In this document: positions 16,954 through 27,511 of the stretch, in pieces
How positions within the stretch are numbered: the stretch's first letter is position 1
How the letters are laid out: every line of letters begins with the position of its first letter
Notes under the pieces: model-generated
Databases searched by the model: none
What the model saw: only the letters and a program-made list of their open reading frames with translations
Told to the model about the DNA's origin: nothing
Made by a program: the position numbers and the translations under genes
Source of the DNA: Flavobacteriales bacterium
GTDB taxonomy: Bacteria > Bacteroidota > Bacteroidia > Flavobacteriales_F > PHOS-HE28
Direction: 5' to 3'
Length of the DNA stretch: 64,000 bases
NCBI GenBank assembly: GCA_016703005.1
Contig: JADJCX010000034.1
Span: 149,045 to 213,044 of the forward strand

Positions 16954-19696
16954 ATGCCACGCCTGCTCCCTGATCATCGCGTTCTTCTTCGCCTCGTTGT
17001 TCGCTGTCGTGCACTTCAGTGCCGTTCCCCCAAAGGATAGTGGCAGCCCCATGGGCAACGGCAGCGCCGATGACCCCAACGGCTTGGTCGCTTGGAACCA
17101 CGAGCGCACCATGGATCCCGCGACCGGTCTCGTGCCCGCCGATATCAGACGGAAGGAACTCGCCTTCGCGGCAACACTGCCGAACCGCGGTGAGGCCAAG
17201 GGCCTCAATTGGACATGGCGCGGACCGCGCAACCGTGGTGGCCGCACGCGCGCCGTGTTGGTGGATCGCACCAACGACCAAGTGCTCGTGGCCGGAAGTG
17301 TTACCGGTGGTTTATGGCGTAGCATCGATGGCGGAACCACTTGGACGCGCACCAGTCCCAATGATGCCATGGCGGGTATCAGCAGCTTGGCGCAAGACCC
17401 GCGCACAGGGCACGAGAACGAGTGGTACGCCGGTACCGGCGAGAACTACGGCGTGGTGAGCGGCACCAGCTTCAGTGCGCTGCTGGCCGGCGACGGCATG
17501 TTCAAAAGCACCGATGGCGGACAGAGCTGGACACACCTTGCCAGCACCATTGCAGGCGATCACCAGGTCTACAACCGCAAAGGCAGTTTCAAGCAGGTGA
17601 ACAGCATTGTGGTGGACCCCACCCGCAACGACAGCGATGTTGTGCTGGCAGCCGTCTTCGATGGCATCTTCCGCAGCAACAACGGTGGCGCATCGTGGCA
17701 TGCGGTGCTTGGTCTCGATACCGCCAGCACGCAAACATCCTTGTACACCGAAGTGCGGGTGACCACCACAGGCGTGTACTACGCCGCTATCGGCAACACC
17801 ACGGCAAGCGAAGGTTTCTGGCGCAGCACCGATGGGCTCAACTGGGTGGAGATATCACCGGTCGGCTTCACCGCCAACTTGGAACGCACCGTGTTGGCCA
17901 TTGACCCCAGCAACGAGAACACGGTCTACTTCTTCAGCGAAACACCCGCTGCCGGCGTACACGGCCATTCACTGTGGAAGTACACCTATGTGAGCGGCGA
18001 CGGCACCGGCGCCGGTGGCGTGTGGACGAACCGCAGCAGCAATCTTCCCAACGGTTCCTGTACCGGCTACTTCACCTTCGACTTCGGGTACATCAATACG
18101 CAGACGAGCTACGACATGTCGATCGGTGTGCACCCTGCCGATACCAATGTGCTCTTTATCGGCGGCACCAACTTGTGGCGTAGCACCAACGCGTTCCGTT
18201 CACCCGACAGCACCACGTGGGTGGGAGGATACCGTTGCAACACCGCCGACCCGAAGAGCTATGTGTACCCGAACCACCACCCGGACCAGCATTGGGTGAC
18301 CTTCAGCCCGACGAACCCCAACATGCTGTACACCGGCAGCGACGGCGGCGTGCACCGCACCGACGATTGCCTCGCCGACAGCGTGTCGTGGACGGACCTC
18401 AACACCACGTACATCAGTAGCCAGTTCTACACGGTACACATCACCGACAACGGCACGGACAACAAGATCCTCGGCGGCTTGCAGGACAATGGAATGTTCT
18501 TGGCGCTCGACGACCAGCCCAATCAGGATTGGAAATATGTTCACCAGGATGATGGGGCGTACGGCGCGTTGCCACAGGGCAATGGCAACTGGATCCTGAC
18601 CAGCAGCCAACAGGGACGTCTCTACAAGAAGTCGGTGGATGCGAATGGCACCATAACCGGTTACGAGCGCATCGACCCCGACGGCGCGAGCGGATACAAC
18701 TTCATCAATCCGTTGGTGCTCGATCCGTGGAACAACAACCGCATCTACTGGCCTTCCGCCAATAAGGTGTGGACGCGCAACGACCTTGACACGATCTCCG
18801 TGAACGACAACTGGTACACCGCATCGACGAGCGGCTGGACCAACATCGTTGAAGCCCAGTTGCCCATTGCCGTGCGCGTGACCTGTCTCGACATCAGCGC
18901 CGCGCGCAGCAACCGCTTGGGCTATGGCACCAGCACGGGCCGCTTCTACCTGTTGGACAGTTTGGACACCGCCACACCCACGCGCACACAGATCGATTGG
19001 CCGGCTTGGCCGGCAGGCTATGTGAGCTGCGTGGCACCCAACGATCACAACGGCGATGAATGGATGCTCACCTTCAGCAACTACGGCGTGAAGAGCGTGT
19101 GGCACACGACGGATGCCGGTGTGAACTGGACCGACATCAGCGGCAACTTGGAGGAGAACGCCAATGGCACTGGAAACGGCCCGGCGTGTTACTGGGCCGC
19201 CATCTATCCATCGGGCAATGGCGACCCGGCGCGCTACTTCGTTGGCACCAGCGTGGGCTTGTTCAGTACCGACCTGCTCGACGGCACCAACACCATTTGG
19301 GAACTGGAGGGTCCAAGCTCGATCGGCAACGTGCCCATCAACAGCATTGCGCTGCGCACCAGCGATGGTGCGATCGTTGTCGGCACACATGGCAACGGTG
19401 TGTTCAGCAGTCACCTGACACCGATCGTGGGTGTGCAAGAGCCCTCATCCACCGCCAACACCACCGCATGGCCCAACCCTGCGAGCGAAGAGGTTTCGTT
19501 CAGCATGGGCACCACAAAGGGTAAGGTGGACGTAACGATCATTGATGCCCTGGGCCGCTCCGTGCTACAGCGTCAAGTGCCGAGCGCGACGCAATGGACC
19601 TGGAACCTGCGCAACAACGCCGGGGCGCGGGTGCGCAAGGGCAACTACATCGTGCGCATGGGCCATGCAAAACCCGTCACGGTGGTGGTCGATTGA
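16954..19696 (+). CDS. Large VPS10/BNR-repeat secreted protein with T9SS signal, probable frameshift near start
   Basis: About 910 residues. The body contains repeats such as GGLWRSIDGGTTW, MFKSTDGGQSWTHLAS, IFRSNNGGASWHAV and TGSDGGVHRT, typical of sortilin/VPS10 and BNR beta-propellers. The C-terminus (AWPNPASEEVSF, VTIIDALGRSVL, NYIVRMGHAKP) is a T9SS type A signal. The body's frame has no good start near the signal peptide. ATG 16954 reads MPRLL and would run into the hydrophobic leader LIIAFFFASLFAV if one C of the CCC at 16968-16970 were removed, so I place the start there with an indel. It is exported and surface-exposed by inference; substrate unknown. Confidence 0.8.
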
Positions 19697-19748
19697 ACCA
19701 CACCATATTTCATTACCTCATTCATCACATCCCCACATCTTTTTCCGC

Positions 19749-21425
19749 ATGAGCTTTCCTTCAGACCTCGAGATCGCGCAGAAGGCGCAGATGAAACCCA
19801 TCGCGCAGATCGCCCAACGCCTCGGCATCGACCCCGAGACGATCGAGCCGTACGGGCGCACAAAGGCCAAGTTGCCGCTGACGTTGATCGATGAGGCCAA
19901 GGCGGCCAAGGGAAAGCTCATCCTCGTCACCGCGCTCTCACCCACCCCAGCGGGCGAAGGCAAGACCACCACGAGCATCGGCCTCAACGAAGGCTTGAAC
20001 AAGATCGGCAAGAAGAGCATCGTGGTGCTGCGCGAACCAAGTCTCGGTCCGGTGTTCGGCATGAAGGGCGGCGCCGCTGGTGGCGGCTATGCGCAAGTGG
20101 TGCCGATGGAAGACATCAACCTGCACTTCACCGGCGACTTCAGCGCCATCGAGAAAGCGAACAACCTGCTCGCCGCGCTCATCGACAACAACCTGCAGAA
20201 CCGCAAGCGCACGCTGAACATCGATCCGCGCACCATCGCTTGGAAGCGCGTGATGGACATGAACGATCGCGCCTTGCGCGACATCACCATCGGGCTGGGC
20301 GGCACCGGCAACGGCATCCCGCGGCAGGACGGCTTCAACATCACACCGGCCAGTGAGGTGATGGCCATCCTCTGCCTCGCCACGTCGTTCGACGACCTCA
20401 AGACACGTCTCGGCAACATCTACGTGGGCCAGAAGTTCGACCGCACGCCCGTGTATGCGCGCGATCTGAACGCGCAAGGCGCCATGGCCATCCTGCTGAA
20501 GGATGCCATCAAGCCCAACCTGGTGCAAACGCTGGAGAACAATCCCGCGATCCTGCACGGCGGTCCCTTCGCCAACATCGCGCAGGGAGTGAACAGTGTG
20601 CTGGCCACCAAGATGGGCCTGAGCCTCGGCGATTACGTCGTAACGGAAGCTGGCTTCGGTGCGGATCTCGGCGCAGAGAAGTTCTTCGACATCAAGTGCC
20701 GCGCGGCCGGGTTGAAACCGAGCGCTGCCGTGATCGTCGCCACTCTACGCGCGCTGCGCTACCACGGCGGTGCCGAAGTGAAGGAGGCCGGCACGCCTGC
20801 CCCAGAGCGCCTGAAGGCCGGTCTCGCCAACCTGGGCCGCCACATCGAGAACATGGCCAAGTTCGGTGTGCAGGCTGTTGTGGCCGTCAATCACTTCCCA
20901 ACGGACACGGCGGAGGAGATCGACATGGTGAAGGCGTATTGCAAGGAGCGCGGCGCCGAAGCGGTGCTGGCCGAAGGCTTCGCGAAAGGGGGAGCGGGCA
21001 TGACGGACCTTGCCACGGCCGTGGTGCGCGTGGCCGAAAGCGGCACCAGCAACTTCAAGCCACTGTACGACCTGGCACTTTCCATCAAGGACAAGATCGG
21101 CACCATCGCACGGGAGATCTACCGCGCCGACGGCGTGGACTACAGCGCCGATGCCGAAACGGCCCTGCGCCGCATTGACAAGTTGGAACTGAACGGCGTG
21201 CCCATCTGCATGGCCAAAACGCAATACAGTTTCAGCGACGACAAGGCCTTGCGTGCGGCACCCACTGGCTTCCGCATCACCGTGCGCGACATCGAGATCG
21301 CGGCCGGCGCCCGCTTCGTGGTGCCCATCTGCGGCGAGATCATGCGTATGCCCGGCCTGCCCGAAGTACCCGCCGCCGAAGGCATGGACATCGACAGCAA
21401 TGGCGTGATCAGCGGGTTGAGCTGA
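19749..21425 (+). CDS. fhs: Formate--tetrahydrofolate ligase
   Basis: A 558-residue ATP-dependent enzyme that makes 10-formyl-THF from formate. The signature TPAGEGKTTTSIGL (P-loop) and the stretch GMKGGAAGGGYAQVVPMEDINLHFTGD are diagnostic, and the length is right. The start MSFPSDLEIA is the first Met fitting family alignments; the upstream open frame belongs to the previous gene's shadow. It supplies one-carbon units for purines and formyl-Met. It appears transcribed alone, 52 bases after the secreted protein gene. Confidence 0.97.
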   Translation: MSFPSDLEIAQKAQMKPIAQIAQRLGIDPETIEPYGRTKAKLPLTLIDEAKAAKGKLILVTALSPTPAGEGKTTTSIGLNEGLNKIGKKSIVVLREPSLGPVFGMKGGAAGGGYAQVVPMEDINLHFTGDFSAIEKANNLLAALIDNNLQNRKRTLNIDPRTIAWKRVMDMNDRALRDITIGLGGTGNGIPRQDGFNITPASEVMAILCLATSFDDLKTRLGNIYVGQKFDRTPVYARDLNAQGAMAILLKDAIKPNLVQTLENNPAILHGGPFANIAQGVNSVLATKMGLSLGDYVVTEAGFGADLGAEKFFDIKCRAAGLKPSAAVIVATLRALRYHGGAEVKEAGTPAPERLKAGLANLGRHIENMAKFGVQAVVAVNHFPTDTAEEIDMVKAYCKERGAEAVLAEGFAKGGAGMTDLATAVVRVAESGTSNFKPLYDLALSIKDKIGTIAREIYRADGVDYSADAETALRRIDKLELNGVPICMAKTQYSFSDDKALRAAPTGFRITVRDIEIAAGARFVVPICGEIMRMPGLPEVPAAEGMDIDSNGVISGLS

Positions 21426-21478
21426 TCTTCTGTCGGCCCTTGGACATTTCGCAGCGCTTCCGGCATACACCTTTGTGC

Positions 21479-22015
21479 ATGCGTTCAACCATTCCCGTCC
21501 TGCTCTCGCTTGCGCTCGCCACTGTCGGGTGCGCGCAGCACAGTGAGCAGCAACCGCTTTCATCCGACCCCATTATGCATCCAGCAAGTAATCCATACTA
21601 CTCCCGCACCGATACCACCAAGCTCAATGTAACCGATGCGGAGTGGAAGCGCGTGCTGCCGGTTAGCATCTACGCCATTGCCCGCGAGGCCGATACCGAG
21701 CGGCCCTTCACCGGCAAGTATTGGGATTTCGAAGGCCTGGGCAATTACTACTGCGCGGTATGCGGCAACCCCTTGTTCAAGAGCGACAGCAAGTTCGGCA
21801 GCAGTTGCGGCTGGCCCAGTTTCTACGAGGCGTTGCGCCCCACCAGCGTGGCGTACAAGACCGATGCAACACTTGGCATGGTGCGCACAGAAGTGTTGTG
21901 CGGCCGCTGTGATAGTCACCTGGGCCACATCTTCGATGATGGTCCGCCACCGACCGGCAAGCGCTTCTGCATGAATTCGCTCGTCCTCGATTTCGAGCCG
22001 GAGGGCAAGCGCTGA
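21479..22015 (+). CDS. msrB: Peptide-methionine (R)-S-oxide reductase, lipoprotein
   Basis: A 178-residue MsrB, which reduces methionine-R-sulfoxide in proteins. The N-terminus MRSTIPVLLSLALATVGC is a lipoprotein signal with the lipobox TVGC, so this copy acts in the periplasm or outer membrane. Zinc cysteines lie in CAVCG and CGRCDSHLGH, and the catalytic Cys in RFCMNS. GSSCGWPSF is the usual core. A CACCTTTG box ends three bases before the ATG, so the mRNA may be almost leaderless. Confidence 0.93.
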   Translation: MRSTIPVLLSLALATVGCAQHSEQQPLSSDPIMHPASNPYYSRTDTTKLNVTDAEWKRVLPVSIYAIAREADTERPFTGKYWDFEGLGNYYCAVCGNPLFKSDSKFGSSCGWPSFYEALRPTSVAYKTDATLGMVRTEVLCGRCDSHLGHIFDDGPPPTGKRFCMNSLVLDFEPEGKR

Positions 22016-22022
22016 GCGGCCT

Positions 22023-22412
22023 ATGCAACGCATCGCGCAGCTCGCACTTGTGGTAGCCGACTACGACGAGGCCATTGCCTTTTACACCGAGAAGCTGGGC
22101 TTTGCGCTGGTGGAGGACACGCGCTTGAGCGATACCAAACGCTGGGTGGTTGTCGCTCCGCCGGGGAATACGGGCTGCACGCTCCTGCTGGCCAAGGCCG
22201 TCACCGATGAGCAGCGCAGCCGCATCGGCAACCAGACCGGTGGCCGGGTCTTTCTTTTCCTGCACACTGATGATCTAAAGCGCGATCATGTGCGCCTCCT
22301 GGAGCAGGGCGTTACCATTGTGCGCCCTATAGCGGTGGAGGCTTGGGGCACGGTACTCGTCTTCGCCGATCTGTACGGCAACCTGTGGGACTTGATCGAG
22401 CCGCCGCGCTGA
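22023..22412 (+). CDS. VOC-family (glyoxalase/bleomycin-resistance fold) protein
   Basis: A 129-residue single-domain VOC protein with paired beta-alpha-beta-beta-beta modules: IAQLALVVADYDEAIAFYTEKLGF at the N-terminus and FADLYGNLWDLIEPP at the C-terminus. The conserved 'DxxGNxWxLxE' end contributes the metal-site Glu. Members include glyoxalase I-like enzymes and antibiotic-binding proteins; the substrate cannot be assigned. It starts 7 bases after msrB and is likely co-transcribed with it. Confidence 0.85.
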   Translation: MQRIAQLALVVADYDEAIAFYTEKLGFALVEDTRLSDTKRWVVVAPPGNTGCTLLLAKAVTDEQRSRIGNQTGGRVFLFLHTDDLKRDHVRLLEQGVTIVRPIAVEAWGTVLVFADLYGNLWDLIEPPR

Positions 22413-22442
22413 TCCGCTTCGCACCCCCCTACCTTCATCCCC

Positions 22443-22455
22443 CCCGAAAGTCGGG
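22443..22455. promoter_or_regulatory. Start-proximal hairpin CCCGA-AAG-TCGGG before the vWA gene
   Basis: A 5-bp GC stem with a 3-base loop, followed by ATGAC and then the gene's ATG at 22461. It shares the TCGGGATGA tail with palindromes before the HD gene and the threonine aldolase gene. A possible -7 box TACCTTCA lies just upstream. Confidence 0.4.
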
Positions 22456-22460
22456 ATGAC

Positions 22461-23553
22461 ATGCTCGGCACCCGTTTCTCCAAGTACATACCGCCGCAGG
22501 ACGATCGTTCGCCGTTCGAGAAGCTGCTGCCGCTTTTTCTGGAATTGCTCACGCACACCAGCGGCGACGTGGAGGAGGCGCTCAGTTGGATGAAGGAGAT
22601 CGATAAGGAGCAGCCGCTCTTCAGCAAGGAATACACGCTGGAGAACTTCAAGGACGACCTGCGGAAGAAGGGCATCATCGGCGATCCACCCACCAAGGGC
22701 GGCAAGACGCCGCTGACCGGAAAGGCCGAGCAACTGATCCGCGAGCGCGCGCTGGACCAAGTGTTCGGCCAGTTGAAGAAGAGCGATCGCGGCACGCACG
22801 GTCTGCGGAAAGTCGGGGAGGGCGATGAGCCCACCAGCGACCGGCGCACCTACCGCTTCGGCGATCGCATTGAACAGGTGGCCATGAGCGATAGTATCCG
22901 CAACGCGCAACAGCGCAACGTGGATGACCTGCAACTGAGCGAGGACGATCTGGAGGTGATCGAAACGGAACACCAGAGCGCCTGCGCCACGGTGCTTATG
23001 CTGGACATCAGCCACAGCATGATCCTCTATGGCGAGGACCGCATAACGCCCGCCAAGAAGGTGGCCATGGCGCTGGCCGAACTCATCAAACGACGCTACC
23101 CGAAGGACACGCTGGACTTCGTGGTGTTCGGCAACGACGCATGGCAAGTGAGCCTGAAGGATCGCCCCTACCTTGCAAGTGGGGCCGTTCCACACCAACA
23201 CGGTCGCCGGCTTGGAACTGAGCATGGACATCCTGCGCCGACGCAAGCTGAAGAACCGCCGCATCGTGATGATCACCGACGGCAAGCCGAGCTGCATCAA
23301 ACACGACGGCGAGTACTACATGAACAGCGTTGGCCTCGACGACTTCATTGTTGCTCGAACGCTCGATGCCGCTGTGCGCGCGCGCAAGGCACATATCCCC
23401 ATTACCACCTTCATGATCGCGCAGGACACGTACCTGCAACGCTTCATCGAACGCTTCACCGAAGCCAACCAAGGCCGCGCCTTCTACACCGGCTTGCAAG
23501 GATTGGCGGACATGGTGTTCCGCGATCACACTTCGAACAGGAAAGCCTCATAG
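22461..23553 (+). CDS. vWA-domain protein partnered with the AAA+ ATPase, one frameshift
   Basis: About 363 residues after repair. The N-terminal 170 residues are helical and charged. The von Willebrand factor A domain follows, with the metal-ion-dependent adhesion site D-I-S-H-S (Asp182, Ser184, Ser186) and later RRIVMITDGKPS. The frame breaks at about 23172-23174, where one extra T separates DRPYL from QVGPFHTNTVAGLELS; both sides are conserved. Placement directly before an AAA+ ATPase matches the common vWA/MoxR-type pairing, in which the two act together in remodelling or metal insertion. The actual client is unknown. Confidence 0.8.
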
Positions 23554-23565
23554 ATCCACTTGTAC

Positions 23566-23585
23566 GGGCGCGTCATGACGCGCCC
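23566..23585. promoter_or_regulatory. Perfect 20-bp palindrome between the vWA and AAA+ genes
   Basis: GGGCGCGTCA followed by its exact reverse complement TGACGCGCCC fills most of the 46-base gap, ending 14 bases before the ATPase ATG. It could be an attenuator, a protein-binding site or a REP-like repeat. No poly-T tract follows, so a simple terminator is unlikely. Confidence 0.5.
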
Positions 23586-23599
23586 CAACGCATCCTCGC

Positions 23600-25252
23600 A
23601 TGAATTCCAAAACTCTCGGCGAACTGAAGAAGAGCGGCTGGCAAAGCCGCAGCGTGAAGGCTGAATTGCGCGCCAACCTGATCGCACGCATCACCGCGAA
23701 GAAGCCGTTGTTCGAAGGCATACACGGCTACGAGCACACGGTGGTTCCTGCCCTGGAGCGGGCGATCCTGAGCGGCCACAGCATCAACCTGCTGGGCTTG
23801 CGGGGTCAGGCGAAGACACGCATGGCGCGTTCACTGGTACAACTGCTCGATGAGTGGATGCCCATCGTGCAAGGCAGCGAAGTCAATGACGATCCGCTGA
23901 ACCCGATCTCGCGCTATGCCAAGGAGCTGATCGCACAGCACGGCGATGCAACGCCCATCGCGTGGGTACACCGCGATCAACGGTATACGGAGAAGCTCGC
24001 CACACCGGATGTTACCGTGGCCGACCTCATCGGCGACAGCGATCCTATCAAAGCCGCGAACCTGAAGTTGGACTATGGGGATGAGCGCGTGATCCACTTC
24101 GGCCTTGTGCCGCGCAGCCATAGGGGCATCTTTGTTATCAACGAGCTGCCGGATCTGCAACCGCGCATCCAGGTCGCGCTCTTCAACATCCTACAAGAGG
24201 GCGATGTGCAGATCCGCGGGTTCAAATTGCGCCTGCCGCTCGACATCCAGTTCGTCTTCACAGCCAACCCAGAAGACTACACCAACCGTGGCGCCATCAT
24301 CACGCCACTGAAGGACCGTATCCAATCGCAGATCCTCACGCACTACCCGCCGACGCTCGAGTTGGGCATGCGCATCACGGCGCAGGAAGCACGCTCGCCA
24401 AAGGACCAAATGCAGCGCGTGGTACTGCCCGACCTTATCCGCGTGCTCATCGAGCGCATCGCGATGGAAGCGCGGGACAGCGAGTTCGTGGACAAGAAGA
24501 GCGGGGTGAGCGCCCGCCTCACCATCAGCGCGCTGGAAAGCGTCGTCAGCGCTGCCGAGCTGCGCACGCTAAGGACCGGTGAGAAACGTACTGTGGTGCG
24601 CATCGCGGACCTGTTCGCGGTGATCCCCGCGATCACGGGCAAGATCGAACTGGTGTATGAAGGCGAGCAGGAAGGCCCGGCGAAAGTCGCGCAGCACTTG
24701 CTGACGCTCAGCCTGCGCAATGTGTTCAAGGAGCTCTTCCCGGATGCGGTGAAGAAGCGGAAGGCTGCGAACGTTGTCGATCCCTTCGCAGTGATCACCG
24801 CACACTTCGATGAGCATGAGGTGGATCTACTGAACGAAGCCAGCGACAACCTCTACCGCGAAACACTCGACACGGTGCCCGGTCTATTGGACTTGGTGAT
24901 CGCCAAGCCAACTCCGGAGAATACGCTCGAAGAACCCGGCGGTGACCCGCGCATACAGCTCTGCGGCAAACTCACCGGCGATGTTGCCAAAGCCGAATGG
25001 TCGACCGCCACCGAGGTGAAGCTCATCGGTTGTGTCACCAGTGCGCGCATCACGGGCCTTACTCTGTGCATCAAGAACTGCGAGGGCAAACACGAAGCGC
25101 TGACTTCCACTAACGGCACGCTCACCGCTGCGATGAAGAAGATGATCGCCAACCTGCCCGCTGGCACCACCTTCACGGTGCGTGTTGCCGTGTTGGATGC
25201 CACCGGCAAGAAGTGGGAAGTGCCCGACGCGGCCTTCGTGTGGAAGGGTTGA
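23600..25252 (+). CDS. AAA+ ATPase of the magnesium-chelatase/MoxR-like class with Asn in Walker B
   Basis: A 550-residue protein. Walker A is GLRGQAKT (residues 66-73, with Ala in place of the third Gly). Walker B reads FVINE (Asn181, Glu182), so the usual Asp is Asn. Sensor 1 is in FVFTANPEDY (Asn223), followed by PLKDRIQSQI. A helical lid continues to about residue 400, and the last ~90 residues look like a separate beta domain not found in MoxR. It follows the vWA gene and probably works with it. It is annotated in related genomes as a chelatase-like ATPase; there are no tetrapyrrole genes here, so the client is open. Confidence 0.8.
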   Translation: MNSKTLGELKKSGWQSRSVKAELRANLIARITAKKPLFEGIHGYEHTVVPALERAILSGHSINLLGLRGQAKTRMARSLVQLLDEWMPIVQGSEVNDDPLNPISRYAKELIAQHGDATPIAWVHRDQRYTEKLATPDVTVADLIGDSDPIKAANLKLDYGDERVIHFGLVPRSHRGIFVINELPDLQPRIQVALFNILQEGDVQIRGFKLRLPLDIQFVFTANPEDYTNRGAIITPLKDRIQSQILTHYPPTLELGMRITAQEARSPKDQMQRVVLPDLIRVLIERIAMEARDSEFVDKKSGVSARLTISALESVVSAAELRTLRTGEKRTVVRIADLFAVIPAITGKIELVYEGEQEGPAKVAQHLLTLSLRNVFKELFPDAVKKRKAANVVDPFAVITAHFDEHEVDLLNEASDNLYRETLDTVPGLLDLVIAKPTPENTLEEPGGDPRIQLCGKLTGDVAKAEWSTATEVKLIGCVTSARITGLTLCIKNCEGKHEALTSTNGTLTAAMKKMIANLPAGTTFTVRVAVLDATGKKWEVPDAAFVWKG

Positions 25253-25257
25253 TCCGA

Positions 25258-27420
25258 TCAGCGGACGATCACGCGCTGGCGATACGTAGTGCCGTCGGTG
25301 GCTACAACTTCCACGATGTATGCCCCGGCGTTCAGTGCCACGATGTCCACCTCAACACGATCACTCGTGGCTTGTTGGTGCCGAACGCTGCGCCCATCCG
25401 CTGAAAGGATGCGCACGAACTTGGCCGTGAAGCCGTTTGTGACGACGGTCATTTGATCGCTGGCCGGGTTCGGGAAGACAACGAACGCATGCTGTGCTTG
25501 TGCATCGTTCGCACCCATGCCCGATGAGGCGAGCAGCGTGCTCGTGTTCGTCCGCACTGGGGCATTGAAGTCGAAGAAGATGTCGGCCTCGTTCTCCAGT
25601 AAAGTGCCAGGCAACAACGGCAGCTCTGGTTGGATGCGTAAGCTCACCAGTCCATGGCTCGCTGGTTCGTTCGTGTTGCTATCGGCCAACAGGATGTTCT
25701 CGAAGCGCCACTCCACCACGCGGCCGGGCTTGAAGGCAACAGTGAACGGATGGCTGGCCACACCCTGCTGGAAGCTCGACATGTCCAGCTCTTCGGCGAG
25801 CGTATCGGTGACGACCACGGTGAAGGCCGTGTCGGTACCTGTGTTCTGGAAGCGGATCACGTAGTCGATGTAATCGTCCTGCGCGATCAGGTACTCGGTG
25901 GTGCTGACGCCACTGCTGGTGAACGCTGTTTTGTCGTTGGGATCGTAGCTGCCGGTTACGGTGCGCGCGCTGGTGAACGTGTTATTGGCAAGGGTAGATT
26001 CGGTGAGCGTATTGCTCATGTCGAACACATGCGTTACCGTTTCCAGTAATGAAGCGGTGACCACACCCACCACGTGGAATTGGTACGCGCCAAAGCCGGG
26101 GAGGAACGGGAGGTTCCATGTCAGCACATTCCCGGCCACGGAACTGGGCGTTGGGGTTGCGGTCGTATAGACCACTTCCGGATCGAGCGCGATGGTTACT
26201 GTGATCGGTCCGCTCGCATAACCGCTTTCGTTGCTGACCGTGGCCCAAACGTTCTGGTTGAAACCCGGTCGTGCGACGCCGCTTACCGCAGCGATGGACA
26301 GGTCGAATGGCGCTGTGCTGCTATCTGCAATGTGGATCACCACGTTGGCACCTGCAATGGTGAAAGGAAATGGCTGCGGTTGGGGGCAGAAGGCAATGAG
26401 CGTGGTGTCCAGTTGCGTCAGCGTGTAATTCCCGTCGGGCAGCGTTGCGTAATAGCTGCCGTTCGGCCCCGTGATCGCCAACTCACCGATCGGGTCCATC
26501 CGGAGCACGGTGTACGGTACCCCGATTTCACCACCGGACTGTAGGCAATCGTCATCGGTATCAACGAACACAGTGCCGCTTACCGAATTGCATCCGAAGC
26601 CGAGCCCCGGAACGGTGAACGACAACCAATGCTCACAGCCGGAACTCTCATAGGCTACGCGCAGATCATAATCGCCCGCCTCCAAACCATCGAACGATGT
26701 GGAATACATTTCATTGATCGTGCTGTCCAGAAGGTTAGCACCCTGGTACAAGTACACGTCTGCCACCCAACTGGGGAACGAGATCCAAACCACGCCATCA
26801 TCAAGAATGCAATCGGCTTCTTGCACCGAATCGACCCGTGCAAAGAAGCTGCTGTCTATTGAAGTCACTTGGAAGAAACCATTGCTCGAGCATCCGAACT
26901 GGTCGTACACGGTGTATGTGATATTCTCCTCCGCACAGAACCCGTAGAAGATGGGATCGCCTTGCACGGAGATGCCGATCTGGGTGATCGAGCTGCTCCA
27001 GGTATAGGAGTAGGGGCCGGTGCCAAGCCAGAAAAGATCATCCATGGCCATGGCCCCATTGCATTCTCCTTCGCACGGTACGCCGAAGCCCGTCGAGAAG
27101 GCGGCCCCGGCGTACGTGCCTGAGCCATTGTATGGTCCGAGATCGGGAATGTTGATGACCTCGGTACTGTCCACCTTAACAGTACCAATGTTGTCCGTAA
27201 CCGTAAGCACATGCCACCCGGCTGAAAGACCGGAAATGGAATCGGTGGTGGCGTTATTGCTCCAGAGATAGGTGTAGGGCCCCACGCCGCCACTCACCCA
27301 TGCCTGCACGGAGCCGTTGCTGTTGGAGCACGTCTCGAAGTGCGTGTAGAAGCCGATGCCCAACGGCTGGGCAGCGAGCGCTAGGGAGAACAGCACAAAG
27401 GGGAGTAGTGCAATACGCAT
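25258..27420 (-). CDS. Secreted multi-domain T9SS cargo (SprB-type repeat and DUF7619-like region)
   Basis: A 720-residue protein with a signal peptide (MRIALLPFVLFSLALAAQ). Next come SprB-like segments (NGSVQAWVSGGVGPYTYLWSN, SGLSAGWHVLTVTD), a Cys-containing beta domain and VSGTVFVDTDDDC. A conserved region SYDPNDK...FQNTGTDTAFTVVVTDTL...DFNAPVRTN follows at about residues 490-640, as in DUF7619-type proteins. The end (FPNPASDQMTV, GAYIVEVVATDGTTYRQRVIVR) is a T9SS type A signal. Predicted to be a surface protein; specific role unknown. Its stop lies 5 bases from the convergent ATPase stop. Confidence 0.85.
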   Translation of the reverse strand: MRIALLPFVLFSLALAAQPLGIGFYTHFETCSNSNGSVQAWVSGGVGPYTYLWSNNATTDSISGLSAGWHVLTVTDNIGTVKVDSTEVINIPDLGPYNGSGTYAGAAFSTGFGVPCEGECNGAMAMDDLFWLGTGPYSYTWSSSITQIGISVQGDPIFYGFCAEENITYTVYDQFGCSSNGFFQVTSIDSSFFARVDSVQEADCILDDGVVWISFPSWVADVYLYQGANLLDSTINEMYSTSFDGLEAGDYDLRVAYESSGCEHWLSFTVPGLGFGCNSVSGTVFVDTDDDCLQSGGEIGVPYTVLRMDPIGELAITGPNGSYYATLPDGNYTLTQLDTTLIAFCPQPQPFPFTIAGANVVIHIADSSTAPFDLSIAAVSGVARPGFNQNVWATVSNESGYASGPITVTIALDPEVVYTTATPTPSSVAGNVLTWNLPFLPGFGAYQFHVVGVVTASLLETVTHVFDMSNTLTESTLANNTFTSARTVTGSYDPNDKTAFTSSGVSTTEYLIAQDDYIDYVIRFQNTGTDTAFTVVVTDTLAEELDMSSFQQGVASHPFTVAFKPGRVVEWRFENILLADSNTNEPASHGLVSLRIQPELPLLPGTLLENEADIFFDFNAPVRTNTSTLLASSGMGANDAQAQHAFVVFPNPASDQMTVVTNGFTAKFVRILSADGRSVRHQQATSDRVEVDIVALNAGAYIVEVVATDGTTYRQRVIVR

Positions 27421-27511
27421 GTTGGGGCTCGGTTGCAGGTATGACGTGCGAAGATGACAAAGGCTGCTTTGTTAACGCTTTTCCGCTTCACTGCCGCACT
27501 GCTACACTGCT

